DNA of 64,000 nucleotides from Dactylorhiza incarnata. Its lineage: Eukaryota > Streptophyta > Magnoliopsida > Asparagales > Orchidaceae. The position numbers and the translations under genes are program-made. This document shows, in pieces, positions 19,926 to 31,430 of the stretch. Location: contig JAWHQI010000148.1 of assembly GCA_033032865.1 (NCBI GenBank), positions 5,475,501 through 5,539,500 of the forward strand, given 5' to 3'. Within the stretch, counting starts at the first letter, position 1. Each line of letters starts with the position of its first letter. The notes under the pieces are model-generated. The model was given only the letters and a program-made list of their open reading frames with translations, was not told where the DNA came from and did no database searches.

Positions 19926-21798
19926 TGATGGCGCAAATCTTAGCACACCGCTATAGGCGGTAGTAAGACCGCGGCACGAAATGGCAGTGTACCGATCGTT
20001 CAAGTAATATAAAATGGGAATGAATCCCCAAGTATCGATCTCAAAGGAACATAGTAAGGTGGAGTTTATTATCGAGGAAGGACTTGAGATCGAAGTCCAG
20101 CGATAGGTGGAGTGCGGACGAAAGGGATTTGGTTTGTGAATAATAAAATAAAATATTACAACTACTCCTATGCAATGCCGCTATGCAAAGCTTCGCTCGG
20201 CGGGATTGAAGACTACGTAGGCCTTGAGCGCACTACTTCGTTGGGCGGATGGACGAGTAGGCTAGCGGAATCGAACTATGCAGGCCTTGAGCGCGCTGCT
20301 TCGTTAGGCGGGATGGATTACACGGGCCGCGATGCCACGCTTCGGTAGGCGGATGGACGAGTAGGCTAACGGAATGAGGGTCGCAAACACCTCGTCGACA
20401 AGCACGCCACTAGCAATTGCTAGTGCGGCACCGGACACGGTGGTGGAGTGGAAAATGGATGGCGGCGCACCTCATTAACACATATGAACTAAATAATTCC
20501 AAAGAAATGAAATAAGCATTACAAAGCATAGTTCATAGCATACATCATCAAAATATAGAGATTACAAACATTACATCAACATAAGGAAGAGAAAAAGGCA
20601 AGAGATACGACCGAATCCGGATGCTCATTGTAGATTCACGGTAGGAAGCACCGGGTTGTCAATCCGCGTCCTAGCTCGGTCCCAACTATCGTCCGGGGTA
20701 GAGGCAGTTATTATGAGAAAAGTTTTCTATTTGTAACGTAACATTAGTGTTGTTACAAATACTTACAGTTATAGTAACGAATTAATTATTATTGTAACAA
20801 AATTTAAAATATTCGTTACAAAAAAGTACTTTTTTGTAACAACAAAAAAAATTTGTTACTAAATATAACTATTAGTAACAAAATGTGTTTTAGTTATATT
20901 TCAGTCCTTACAACAGGTGCAGTTTGTTGTAGTGAGGAGGGCTGTCACACCTCCCAATGGACCCGTCTTCTCCAGCGTTTTACAATCCGGCCACGTCCGA
21001 TGCGAAGAACTCCTTCCTTGGCGATGAAGATGAGTGTAGAATCTCCTCCTTGAAGCCCTTGGATGATGGAGGAGGCCTAGGGGGCGAACACCTGCGGAAA
21101 TGGGCGGAACGGCGGAGCTGGGCGAGAAAAAACGGTGAAGGATCTGACCTAAATCACGAGCAGGAATATATATAGGCGCTGGAATAAACAGTGCGCACGA
21201 CCAATGGTCATGCGCGCTGGAGGTCTGTGATTGTGCGCCTGCCTAGGCGGAGCCTGCAATGTAAGAAATTTATAAAATACCATGTTCGCACGACCAGTGG
21301 CGTACGACCGGTGGTCGTGCGCACTATCGTTGGTGGTCGTGCGCACTGGTCGAAACAGAACTCATAAAATTGATGTTAAGTGCGCACGAACAGCGGCGCA
21401 CGACCGGTGGTCATGCGCAATATCATTGGTGGTCGTGCGCACTGTCCGAGACAGAACTCAAAAAATAGGGTTAAGTGCACACGATCAGCGGCGCACGACC
21501 AGTGGTCGTGCGCAATAGAAACAGTGATCATGCGCAGTATTCATGTACAGAATTGTACCGGGAACACCTGCACGACTCCTGTTCCAGCACAACCACGAAT
21601 CCAGCCACTGAAAGTGGCACTTAACAATCCATGAAAATTACTAAAAATGAAGAACATGAAATAACACCAAAAACGGGCCTAGATGTGCACTTAGCATGGA
21701 GTGTCAAATATGAGTGAAAACATGTCTAAAGTGAAGTGCATAGACTAGAAAATCGGCCCAGATGAGTCCATAAATGTGTATATATTTGGGACTCATCA
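19926..21798 (-). repeat. A 5' LTR (1873 bp, contains a MITE)
   Basis: Same termini as 6110-7763. The 219-bp length difference is accounted for by the 230-bp MITE with its 3-bp duplication, less a 14-bp deletion near 21197. It carries the CGCACGA array (21190-21536) and a TATATATA box (21166-21174, minus strand). Confidence 0.93.
20705..20934. mobile_element. 230-bp CACTA-like MITE in A's 5' LTR
   Basis: The segment is present in this LTR and absent from the other, which preserves the empty site. It is flanked by the duplicated triplet AGG (20702-20704 and 20935-20937). One end reads (reverse complement) CACTACAACAAACTGCACC; the other, CAGTTATTATGAGAAAAG, is a degraded match. The interior is AT-rich with many GTAACAAA/TTTGTTAC subterminal words. 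A 3-bp duplication and CACTA terminus fit a non-autonomous CACTA (CMC) DNA transposon. Strand cannot be assigned without an autonomous relative. Confidence 0.75.
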
Positions 21799-22069
21799 GG
21801 TAGTACGTGGCGAGTTGTGATTCCCTCGCCCTCTTCTTTCAGGAGCCTGGCACCCCGAAGCACCTCTAGCATATGTTTCGCCGCTCCTTGGGCAGTCTCC
21901 TAAATCAACACCTCGAGATCATCTTTGGTGTAGTGATGACAAGTGTCCTTCTCTCCGGGAGGCGGCGGAGCAGCGGTGTCTCGCAGTTGTTGGTTCTCGG
22001 CCTGCAGATCCTTAACCCAGTCCTCAGGGTGGTCACTCGCACGCACAAGATGTAAGAGTTGGCTGAGTC

Positions 22070-22153
22070 CTGCAAAAAAAAAGAAAGTGTTAGCACCAGG
22101 GAAAGAAAGCAAGGAAGTGCAAAAGCATAAATCCATACAATGGTTGTGTTTAC
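22070..22153 (-). other. Putative intron 2 of F antisense ORF (84 nt)
   Basis: On the minus strand it starts GTAAACACAACC and ends with a strong pyrimidine tract of T residues followed by GCAG. The flanking frames do not join perfectly in this decayed copy, so the exact splice phase is uncertain. Confidence 0.5.
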
Positions 22154-22866
22154 CACTCGGGCTGGGCTGCTGGCGAGAAGGGCTTCGGCGGTTGCCAGCT
22201 GCTGCTTCAGGGCCACAACCTCAGCAGAAGCGATCCCGCGCATCCTCTCGACCTCGGAGAGGTTCGGCGCAATGGTAATGATGCGGCGTGAGGACATATG
22301 TGCGATCTCGAGATATCACAACTGAGCCCGCGCGGCCTCATGCGCGAGCATCCGGGTGGACTCAACGTCAAAGACTAAGGCATCCTCTCGGCTGTAGAGC
22401 ACGAAAGAGAGGCCGTAGGCTTCACCGCTAGTGGTATCCTGCTCCATCCAAGTCGGAAGGAGTGTAGATATGGAGACCCAGTTGTCCATTCGATCCCACT
22501 GAAGCAGGTGCTTGCCCGCTCCATCTGCATATTTCTGCCGCAGGGCAAAATTTTGTTTCCCTCTCAGCGACGGACCCGAGGAAGACCCCGCCGATGCGCT
22601 GGAGGTCTTGACCGTCGTGTCCACCATGAACGGGGCACTCGGCTCAGTAGTCTCGGTGGTGACTGCCTTTCCCTTGGTAGTTGAATAAGGATTAGACCGC
22701 TTCGATGGAGAACCGGTTGCCACATTGAGCTTCCACTTTTGACCGTCGGGCTTCAAGGAGCCTGGATCTGTGCGGCAGGCTTCACCGGTGGACCGAGCGA
22801 TAGTCTGGGCGGTGTCGGGAGTCCCCACGCTGGCATTCGGTAGGTGGAGTGGGAGATCTCGGTTCC

Positions 22867-22947
22867 CTGCATCAGATGAATCAAGTAAAGAAAAGAGAGA
22901 ACGAATGAAAGTAAGCGGGAACTAGGGTTGAAATTGTTTGCCTTACC
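22867..22947 (-). other. Putative intron 1 of F antisense ORF (81 nt)
   Basis: Minus-strand boundaries are GTAAGG and GATGCAG with a pyrimidine-rich stretch before the acceptor. It falls between the LPGEG segment and the segment starting NRDLPLH, both conserved-looking. Confidence 0.6.
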
Positions 22948-24049
22948 CTCTCCCGGCAGGACTGCTGGGACAAAATTGACGTGCTTCCATAGGTACAAAA
23001 CGTCCATTCCATGACCTTGGATGAATAGGTGGATCTTGGCCTCGTAGTCCTCAATAGTCAGAGGCCTATAGGTCGACTTATCGACCTGCACTGGCGCAAA
23101 GAGATTGTTGTCAAAGCTCCCGGTCATGAAGATGAACCGCCAAACCTAGCCGTGGGTCTTGTTGGTGGCACCGGTGAGCTTAAGAGGACTCTGTCCGGAG
23201 AAGAAGGCTACCCCTCCTTTCGCTCGGATGTTGAAGAGCATGCGAAAGACGGGGAGGGAGAACTCGATCACCTCCTCCCGCAGGTAGAAGGTGAAAGCTA
23301 CCAGCATCGCGATGGAGTTGGGGTTCAGCTGTGCGGCGACTGTGCCAAAGTAGCGGAAGGTCTGGTGTAGCTAGGTCCAGAGGAGGAGGCAGTGTCCCAC
23401 CTCGAAGTGTTCTACGAAGATAGCAAGAGTGTCTGACTGAATTGGTTGATGCGATTGCGATCTCCAGGGAGGTGCGCGGCGAACCCTGGCAGGACGTAGT
23501 CCACGATCACCATGGTGAAATCCTCTTCGGACAGGTCGCAGGTGGCAAAATAATGGTTGGCGAATGCTTGAGCGCACCTGCCCCTGCCATCGGACTCGAC
23601 CACCATCGCGCGAGAAAACGGTTGTGAAAGAAATCTAAATAGAGGTGCTAGTGCGAAAGAAAGAAAGAGAAAGAGGAGTGAGTGATAAATGTGGTGGGTG
23701 GGCTGGCTATTTATAGAAAATAAAGGAATCAAGAACTTTCTGAGGCGTGGGGGTACGGATAGTGATCGCTCTACCCCCCGACACCTCAGGCTTTGAGCCA
23801 ACCCCACCTCCATCCCGCTCACTGTCAAGTGGCAATGGACATGCATAGAGTCCTTTGCAGAAAGGTGAAAGCGATATAAAGTGAAGCGTGATCAAGGAAT
23901 TAAGCTCACCACTCGGCAAAATGGAAAGGAAATTATGCGGAATAGAAGCACGATTAACATCTAAAGTATAGGAATGTTTACATTACAAAGCCGATCTCTG
24001 CTTGCATTATAGAAACAAGTTTACTGAGCGGGGTGAGATGATCTAGGGG

Positions 24050-24479
24050 GCGAGTGCTGGTAGGCTCAGTACGGAACCCATTGCCATCGACCCCGGCCTC
24101 GCCTCCCCGTCCTCCGTGGCACTCGCGGTTAGTAATATGCGCTTACAGCCGTGAGCTCTTGGCTAACCAAGCACATTTGATCCCTATCCCATGTGATGTG
24201 CCTCCCAGGGGAAGTCCCCTCACACCCGCCTCCCTGATGCTCCATCTCTCTAATGAGATGCGATAAGTCCCTTTCAAGAGAGCTGAGTCTGCGCTCGAAG
24301 GCTGTCTGGTTCCCGTCCTTCTAGCTGGCTAGGTCTCGCTACATCCAGATCACCTTGTCGAGGATCTCTATCATCCTCTCCTTCATCATCCTGGGATCGA
24401 CAGGATCTCCGAGAAAGTCCAAGAGGTCACTGGGGAAAGGGGGCGGAGAGATCACCTCATCCTCGAACCGAGGCTCCAT
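24050..24479 (-). pseudogene. Degenerate antisense coding remnant in F
   Basis: From an ATG at 24479-24477 the minus strand reads MEPRFEDEVISPPPFPSDLL and DPRMMKERMIEILDKVIWM before a stop, with further Leu/Glu-rich fragments past it. I do not recognise a domain. It lies between the antisense ORF and the antisense TATA box and may be a first exon or a second small antisense ORF. Confidence 0.35.
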
Positions 24480-25435
24480 CGGCGAGGTCTCTCAGTAGCC
24501 TGCGGGAGCAAAAGTTAGACAGTCTTTTCTAGTTGCTCGCGAATAAGGTCGAAGAAAATAAAGTAGCTAACTTGGTACATATTCTTTGATAGGGGGCTGG
24601 CGAGAGGAGATAGGTTGCCCTGTGAATGTTTGGCTGGGGGATGAAGCGATTTCCCCTTAATAGGGCGGGAAAGAACCTGGTTGGCGACAGAAGTGGTAGC
24701 TAAGTTAGCGGCGGGGGAACCGCGGTTGAGGTCACTCCCGGCCGAGTGCTCCGTCTCTTATACCGGAAGAGTGGAGATGGTCTCGTGGGCTGGAGTGTTG
24801 CGCGGGACCAAGGATAGCCCCGTGGTTCCAAAGGTGGGGGCTGCAGAAGACAGGGTAAGAAAGAAGACAAGTGGTAATTAGGCGGGCGAGAAAGCAACAA
24901 GCGGCTTACCGGTCTCATGCATGGTCCCGCCAAGAGTGGCGGGAGGGCAGGACTCCTGGGCCGGCAGAACGTCCTTAATAATAGGCGGGAGCATGTCAGC
25001 GCCCGCCAGGCTGGTCTCCGGGTCGCCTCCTGTCCCCGGCATGTCCTACGAATGATCTTGAGTATTAAGTTAGCGCATCAAGCAGCATTACCCACACAGC
25101 AAGCTAGATCATATTACCTCAATGATGTCGTTAGAAGGATTGCGAGAAGGAGGTGGAGTCCCCGATGCGGACTCGATCACCAGGGGGTCCCACCGAACGG
25201 CCTTGGCCTTCCTGGATTAATATGGCATGGTTGGGCCCCTCTTTGTCGAAAGCCAGGAAGCATAGCAAGCGGACATAGAGGTATTCTCCATCTACACAGC
25301 GGCGAGACACTCCAGCACACTTTGCAAAAGCGATCTCAGTGACGGCCTCATAAACGTCATTGAAATGGCAAGAGCTCAGAATGGAGAAAGAGAAACAGTA
25401 ATTGGAAGACAGGCACCCTCAAGGAAGCGGCCCGA

Positions 25436-25448
25436 GATATATATATAG
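25436..25448 (-). promoter_or_regulatory. Possible antisense promoter TATA box in F
   Basis: The minus strand reads CTATATATATATC, followed 30-80 bases downstream by a pyrimidine-rich leader (CTGTTTCTCTTTCTCC) and several ATGs. It is correctly placed to drive the antisense ORF that runs leftwards. No independent evidence of transcription. Confidence 0.4.
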
Positions 25449-25561
25449 CCAAGGGGTGGGGCCCACCAAAAAGATTCCCTCCAGGTTAGCAAGCACTCAC
25501 CGAATACAAAGGGTTGGACTTTTATTTCCGAGCGTAGAACTCGCTCACAAAGAGCGGGGAT

Positions 25562-26389
25562 TGTGTACAACCCCGTATTCATCGAGTGGGTCCCCGGGTC
25601 CCAAAAATTCAAAAGGCATGTAAGGCAGGTCAAGGAGAGCACTCGCCTAGGTCAGGAGAGGTCGGGGAGCCTCAGGGCAAGTGCGAGCCTCATCCACAAA
25701 GCACTCGCTCGCTTAGGAGTGTGAATGCGCGGGAGGCCAAGGCGAGTGAGGGTGGAACCCCGCTCGCCAAGCGAGCCAAGTATCGGGCGAGTGGTGTCCC
25801 TACGGACCACCCGCCCAGTGGAGCCTAGTGCACGAGAAGTCTGGCGAGTGGTGCCTTCATGGACCACTCTCCTAGAAGGCTTTAGCGAGGAAATGAACTA
25901 AGTACACTGTGTGGACTGCCAATAGCTCTTTAAAGCAGCGGAGTTAGGCTGTTAGCAGACCAATTTGCGGTTCAATTAGTAAAACTAAAAGGAGGAATTA
26001 CGCTATTTCCAGACTAGACCAGAAAAATCTATAAATAGACCCTTAAGGGTACATTGGAGGGGATCAGATCTTTTTGTCTCTCTCCTCCTAGCTAGTTTTG
26101 GTTGGCTCGTATTTCCCTCTATTGTTCCCAGTTGAGCATTGGTTTGGATGGGGAAACTCTATAAGATCTGCCGGGTGTGTGGCGAGACCTCCTCCCAACA
26201 GCTTTGGGTCTATTCGATTTTCTTCATCCACAATCAAGAGCGTCGGTGAGGGAGAAGTAGGTGTAGGCCACACCCCCTGTGGGTCTAAACTCAAGAGACC
26301 GGTTGATGGTTTAAACACTGGGCAGGCGAATGTCGATGTTCATTTGAACATCAAACTCTACCTTTCCCTAGTGACCAACTAATCTTACA
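25562..26389 (+). repeat. Probable F 3' LTR (boundaries approximate)
   Basis: A purine-rich AAGAGCGGGGAT precedes TGTGTACAACCCCG at 25562, resembling a polypurine tract plus LTR start. An alternative start, TGTAAGGC, is at 25619, and the right edge reads CTAATCTTACA at 26389. A clear plus-strand TATA box, TCTATAAATAG, lies at 26028-26038 with a T/C-rich leader after it. No second copy is in the window, so the ends cannot be confirmed by comparison. Confidence 0.5.
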
Positions 26390-29300
26390 TGTAATCACTC
26401 AATACCTACCTAATGTTTCCACATTCAGATGTTAATCATAACTTATACTTGATGGTGGATCACTACTCACATCTCCCAACACATTATCATCAATTCCCAT
26501 ATTGATAATTTTAATAAACGCATTCCAACCCCTACTTTCTATTATTTATCACTAGTCGTTAATCCATTAATCAATCTATGGCATACACAATGTTCCAGGG
26601 GTTAATAATTCTATGTAATGATCAAGTGGGGCCTAATTCAAATATTTAAGTTTTACTATTCGCAGACCAAATTGTCCTCGAGTATGATACATGACCTAAA
26701 AGGGAGTTGCATGGTCCTCCTATCTAATATGTATTCAAATAAGGTTCCATAAGTTGTACAAATGAAAAGTTACTAATTTCCAACCTTTTCAAGTGAATAA
26801 GGTTATGTTTGGGCCAAAAATTCAATTCCTTTATACATAGGGGATATATCAATTTGTACATGAAGTATCAACTAACATGGCCCAATTATTCTAATAAGGT
26901 TTCCTAATATTAGTTATGATCCAAAATGGTGTTTGACAGAGATTCATGATTTTCTTCCTAATAGACTTCCAAAAATGAGTTAATTACACCAGGGTAATTT
27001 TTATGACCTTCAGAATGATCTACTTCAATTATTCATCCAAATGCTGTAAATAAAATTTCCAGGTACTTGTATAACTATATAATGAATATTAATAAGGATT
27101 AGCATTTTTCCACTAACAATAATTCATCAATAATAAATAAACCATAAATCTCACATAATTCCACAATACGAATGAGCTACTGTAAATCATCAGAGAATAA
27201 ATATAACAAAATTTCCAGATCATCATTATAAATTAATAAGTCTACTCACCAAGTCTCAAAATTTTCCAGCTCAATTTAACATGTATTTATAATTAATTAA
27301 GTAAAACACTGAAATTCCACTTTGTGAAGGAACCACAGTAAATACTCATCAATTAAATTTAATAAATTTCCCAAAGATTACCAATGATCTCAAAAGTCTA
27401 GCTACTCAGATTCATAAAAATTTTCAGACCAATTTTACTAGCATTTATAATTAATTAAGGAAGAGATTAAAATTCCACTTTGTGAAGGGACCATAGTAAA
27501 TACTTTGTAATTAAATATAATAAAATTCTCGGAGGTTACTAATGATCTCAAAAGTCTAACTACCCAGTTGTATACAATTCAGAATTCATTTGCTCATGCA
27601 GAAGTGTGATAAAATGTTGGGGGTAATTTAACTAATTAATAATTAGTGGTCTATCATATCTCTAAAAAAATTCATAAAATCTACAGGGTGAAAATATACC
27701 CTCCAAAGGTGAATCCCAAAGTTTTATAGCATTTCAGAAAATTTTGACCCAAAATTACTCAATTGTGCTCAATGTGACAAAATCACATAAACCCTAATTT
27801 TTTTGGGAATTGAACACCAATGTTCATGATTTTTCCTGAGATGTGAGATCTCATGATATCAAATGCATGTTTTGAATTTTATTAGAATTGACCCAGGTAA
27901 TAGTTTTCGATTCACAAAACAATAGGTGTGTAATATAATTTTCAATTTCCACACTACTTTGGCCTTGCATGTGGATTTCCCCCACATGCATGAGTCCAAA
28001 TGGACAAATATTTTTACCAAGATCATACTATAACAAATACAAGCCCCCACCACGAATTTCTGGTTATTTGAAGTCATTAGCACCCTTAATTATCACATGC
28101 ATAATCAATTGAATATTACCTAAAACTTTAGGAAAATGATTTATAAAAATCCCAAATTTTGGATAGGAGGAAAATATTTTCTAAAAATCCTTCATTATCC
28201 AACTGGACTCATGCATGCCCCAAATTTCAACTCATTTGGAGTGGTAAAACACCTTAAAACAATTATTTAGTGCATAGGGCACCTTATGTATATGTCACAC
28301 TAAAATAGATGCCTACGGAGCTACAGTACTCCAAACCTTATGATATCAATTTCTAAAAATTGTTTAGACATGAGCCTACCATTTTCATTTAGATAACTTC
28401 ATCTGATTTTGCACTTATATTTTTTTATATTTATTTCAAATTTCTAGAAAATCTAGTTATTTTAACATTAAATAAAAATCCAGGGATTTAAAAATCTGGT
28501 ATGCGGCTATCGTCAGAGCTGGATCGGATGGCTCTCCGTCATTGTTCCCAGCTAGCCAATGGTCGGGATTGCCTTACCTGGGTTCATTTCAAGGTCGAAT
28601 TTTGGACACCCCTTTTAGGTTCAGGGCAGGCCACCACCACCACCCCCGTTGAGGAGGTAGCCGGCGATTCAAGGTGGTCCCCGACCGTAAAAAAGGGAAA
28701 CGGGGGGTTTGGCGCATGGAATAATCGGTGTAAACTCAAATTGTGAGCTCAAACATTTCTCCTTAATTGAGCTCGAAATCAATCCCTAGAGATTCTACGA
28801 TCAACCACGAGATGTGAGGAGGGGAATCCACCTGAGTTTGGATTGGAAAAGGCTGGAATTCCTGGGTTCCATGGATGGAAGTTTGAGCTATAATCCTTGC
28901 TCGATCTCTCCAAACTCTGCATGATCCTTTCCCACGAGTTTGGGGTTTTCTTTCTCAGGGGAATATAAAGCTAGTGGTCATATCAATTGGGCTGGGTGGT
29001 GACTTATAAATGGGATGCCATTGAAGGTCAATTTCGCATGGCTCCACTTCTCAATCCAGACACTCTTAGGGCTCCCTGCTGTCAAGACAACTGCAGGGTA
29101 TTAATCCCTGAGCTCAAAGAGAGTCTTGATAAGAGGAATTGAGGCCAATTGTTGTCTCTTCCATGCAATGCCATTAATATGGCCAGCCAACACCTTCCCC
29201 AATCTTAATTTCACCCTCTACCTAGCTGCTACCTCACCCAAATCTGCTAGGGAATTCATGGGGAAGCTGAGAGGAGGCTTTGGGAGAAGGATTGAGTGTC

Positions 29301-30155
29301 AATTGGCACTCAATTTTCAAATCCCCTTTTTGGCCCTATGTGAAAAATTGGTGGAAATACCAATTTTACCCTTGCATGCCTAAATTCTACAGAAATTTGG
29401 GGGATGAGAGGTATTTTGGTTATTGGATCTCAGATTGTGCCTCAATTGAGGGCCTTGGCCTATTGGATTTTGGGTTTGGGCTATTTTGACCTAAATAGGT
29501 TAAATTGGGCTGTGTGGGCTAGGGCTTGGCCCAAACCCAATTTACGTGATGTGGCTAACCCACATTGATGGTCTTGGGCCCTTAAACACATTCGAAGTGA
29601 AATTGGGTCGTGGTGTGACCTATTTTGGCTTATTTGATCAAATTGGGTCAAATTTGGCTTATTTGGCCTATTATTGATTTTGATCTATTTCATGTAATTA
29701 ATTGAACCCCATGGGTTGGTTTGGGTTTATGGACCTATTTTAGGGTGTAGGAGAGTTTAGGTGTGACTAATTTAGCCAATTTTGGTCCAATTGTCCTAAT
29801 TAGGGTTTGTTGGGTTTGATGAGCCCAATGGTGATCTTGGCGCAATTCGCAAAATTGGTTGAATTCAATAACTTGGTATTGCTCCATTGGTCTTTTCTTA
29901 TGATTAAGGGAAGGTTGGTGTGATCAATTTGTTCACATTGGGGCCCAATTGGTCCATATTAGGGAAATTTGACCAAATTTGGGCATAATTGGGCTTGGGC
30001 CCAATTGCCTTATTTGGTTAACCTATATTGGTGTCCATGGTTAGTTAGGCTCACCCTAAGGTTTTTGGCGTTCTTTTTCCAAGCCTAAACTTTTTTCATG
30101 ACCTAGTTATGACAACAATTCATCTTTGGGGTATAGTGGTTTGTGGGATGTTACA
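26390..30155 (-). repeat. G: probable solo LTR of a Tekay-type element
   Basis: The right end reads GTGGGATGTTACA after a CATGACCTAGTTATGACAAC segment, closely paralleling the ends of the H LTRs (55432, 62695). Inner landmarks also parallel H: ACTATTCGCAGACCAA near 26655, a G/C-rich block near 28500-28700 within AT-rich sequence, and a right part rich in GGCCCAATT words. The left end, TGTAATCACT at 26390, is a guess, and flanking 5-mers (TTACA / GTACG) agree at only three of five positions. No internal region or partner LTR is adjacent. No genes are visible in this 3.8 kb. Confidence 0.6.
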
Positions 30156-30229
30156 GTACGAGTAGGGGAACACAACATTTTACATAGCAAATATATAAAT
30201 TTACTAATAAAAATGTCGCAGGGTTTGCG

Positions 30230-31430
30230 CGTTCCAAGTGCGTGGTAGGGTCTTTCCTTCTATGATTTTGAGTTTGTATGTCCCGGGCTTCATGGTTGCA
30301 GTCACAACGTATAGTCCCTCCCAAGCTGGTGAGAGTTTGTCTCCTTGCGGGCCTATACCTACTGCTTCGATGCTGAGCATGATGAGATCTCCAACATTTA
30401 TTAGTCTTGATTTTACCCTGCGATCATAGAGCCAGGCTATGCGACTCTAGTAGACGGAGATGGTCTGGTCAGACATATCCCTGACTTTGGGGACTAAGTC
30501 AAGGTTTTCATGGAGCAGTTCATCGTTATTTTTGGGGTTGAAAGTCATTACCTGGATATTAGGAATGCTGATATTGGCTGAAATGACTACTTCTGTGCCG
30601 TAGAAGAGATTGTACGGTGTTTCTCCCATCGGAGTCCTTTCTATGGTGAGATACGCCCATAGTACATTTGGAAGCGTGTCTACCCACTGCCCCTGCCTCC
30701 TGCAGACTAGTTTTGAGTCCTTTAAGGATGGTATGGTTTGTTATTTCGATCTGATTGTTTGTCTGTGGATGAGCTACGGTTGTATTGCGGAGGTTGATTT
30801 TCAGATCCTCGCACATTTTTGTGAAAGACTTCCCTGTGAATTGAGTGCCATTATCGGCGATGATTATTGCTGGGATTCCGAAGCCAGAAATGATCTTCTT
30901 CCATACAAATTTCTTGGTGTTTTATTCGGTGATTTTAGGAAGGGGTTTAGCTTCTACCCACTTGGTGAAGTAATCAATAGCCATGATAATGAATTTCCTT
31001 TGTCCAGATGTCATGGGTATGGAACCAAGCAGATCGATCCCCCATTGAGCAAATGGCCAGGCGCCTTGGAGTGTTGTGAGAGAAACTGGGTTTGATGAGG
31101 GATGTTTGCGTGAAGGTGACGGCTCTTACACTTTTGGAAAAACTCGTCCATGTCCCTCTTTATCATTGGCCAATAGACGCATGATTTTTCTGACCAGAGC
31201 TCTTGCGCTTAGTAGCTCCCCGCATATACTAATGTGAACCTCCCTTAGTGCGTATTCTGCTTCTATTTCTGAGAGGCATTTTAGGTAAGGTCCAAAGAAG
31301 GTTCACCGATAGAGCTCCCCTTCGATGTTGACTAACGAGGCGGCTCGCATCCATAGTCATCATGCATCTATGCGGTCATCGGACAGGTCTCCATGTTCAA
31401 TGTAGGCTCGGAGGCAGTCATCTAAGACAA
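30230..31430 (-). pseudogene. E integrase, decayed
   Basis: Minus-strand translation in pieces shows WGIDLLGSIP (first catalytic Asp), FIIMAIDYFTKWVEAKPL, IIIADNGTQFTGK (second Asp), AHPQTNNQIEITNHTIL (Glu), MGETPYNLFYGTEVVI, and a C-terminal YKLKIIEG...TWNAQTLRHFY with a stop near 30235. A TAA at the ITE[stop]NTKK position (about 30935), a frameshift near 30690 and a further stop near 30447 break it. All three D-D-E residues survive although the frame does not. Confidence 0.85.

Larger units (their letters stand above)
6110..21798 (-). mobile_element. Element A: non-autonomous zinc-knuckle LTR retrotransposon, contains D
   Basis: LTRs are at 6110-7763 and 19926-21798, begin TGATGAGTCC and end GCGCCATCA (minus-strand sense), and are bounded by the duplication GGTAG (6105-6109 and 21799-21803). 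The primer site (19902-19919) lies six bases inside the 5' LTR and the polypurine tract borders the 3' LTR at 7764. Without D and its duplicated GGAGC, the interior is 3203 bp, exactly the interior length of element C. The only ORF is a double-zinc-knuckle protein; there is no protease, RT, RNase H or integrase. It resembles the plant TR-GAG class (LTR elements with only a gag-type ORF). The ORF is broken by D and by stops. Confidence 0.93.
21804..23606 (-). pseudogene. F antisense ORF (putative gypsy-type transposase domain protein), with two likely introns
   Basis: The minus strand begins near 23606 (MVVESDGRGRC) and gives a long protein in pieces: FTMVIVDYVLPGF, IEFSLPVFRMLFNIRAKGG, FFSGQSPLKLTGATNKTHG, VWRFIFMTGSFDNNLFAP, then a Ser/Thr-rich part and a coiled-coil-like Leu/Glu-rich part. 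It matches my memory of the plant 'putative gypsy type transposon' domain encoded antisense in Tat-lineage elements. A frameshift near 23445 and a TGA replacing Trp near 23140 show decay. Likely GT-AG introns are at 22867-22947 and 22070-22153. Function unknown; the tail continues at 6035-6109. Confidence 0.65.
23850..25561. other. F 3' spacer without convincing genes
   Basis: Apart from the remnant at 24050-24479 and the TATA-like site at 25436-25448, the interval shows only short chance open frames on both strands (for example 24917-25342). Base composition is more G/C-rich than G to its right. It belongs to F, upstream of the probable 3' LTR. Confidence 0.5.
1..26389 (+). mobile_element. 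Element F: decayed Tat-lineage Ty3/gypsy retrotransposon (5' end outside window)
   Basis: Gag zinc finger, protease, RT, RNase H, a second RNase H and integrase follow in the Tat order on the plus strand to about 4199. A tandem-repeat spacer (4283-5407), a minus-strand ORF region and a probable LTR (about 25562-26389) come next. Element A is inserted at 6110-21798 and flanked by the 5-bp duplication GGTAG, which shows that 1-6109 and 21804-26389 were once contiguous. The coding frame carries many stops and at least one frameshift, so the copy is dead. Lineage assignment rests on the dual RNase H, the CHHC zinc finger and the antisense ORF, which are known hallmarks of Tat/Retand/Ogre-type elements. 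The 5' LTR and most of gag lie before base 1. Confidence 0.85.

Noticed and set aside
25652..25867. Short minus-strand frame in the probable F LTR
   Set aside because: It overlaps tandem GGCGAGTGG-type words on the opposite strand and has no conserved features.
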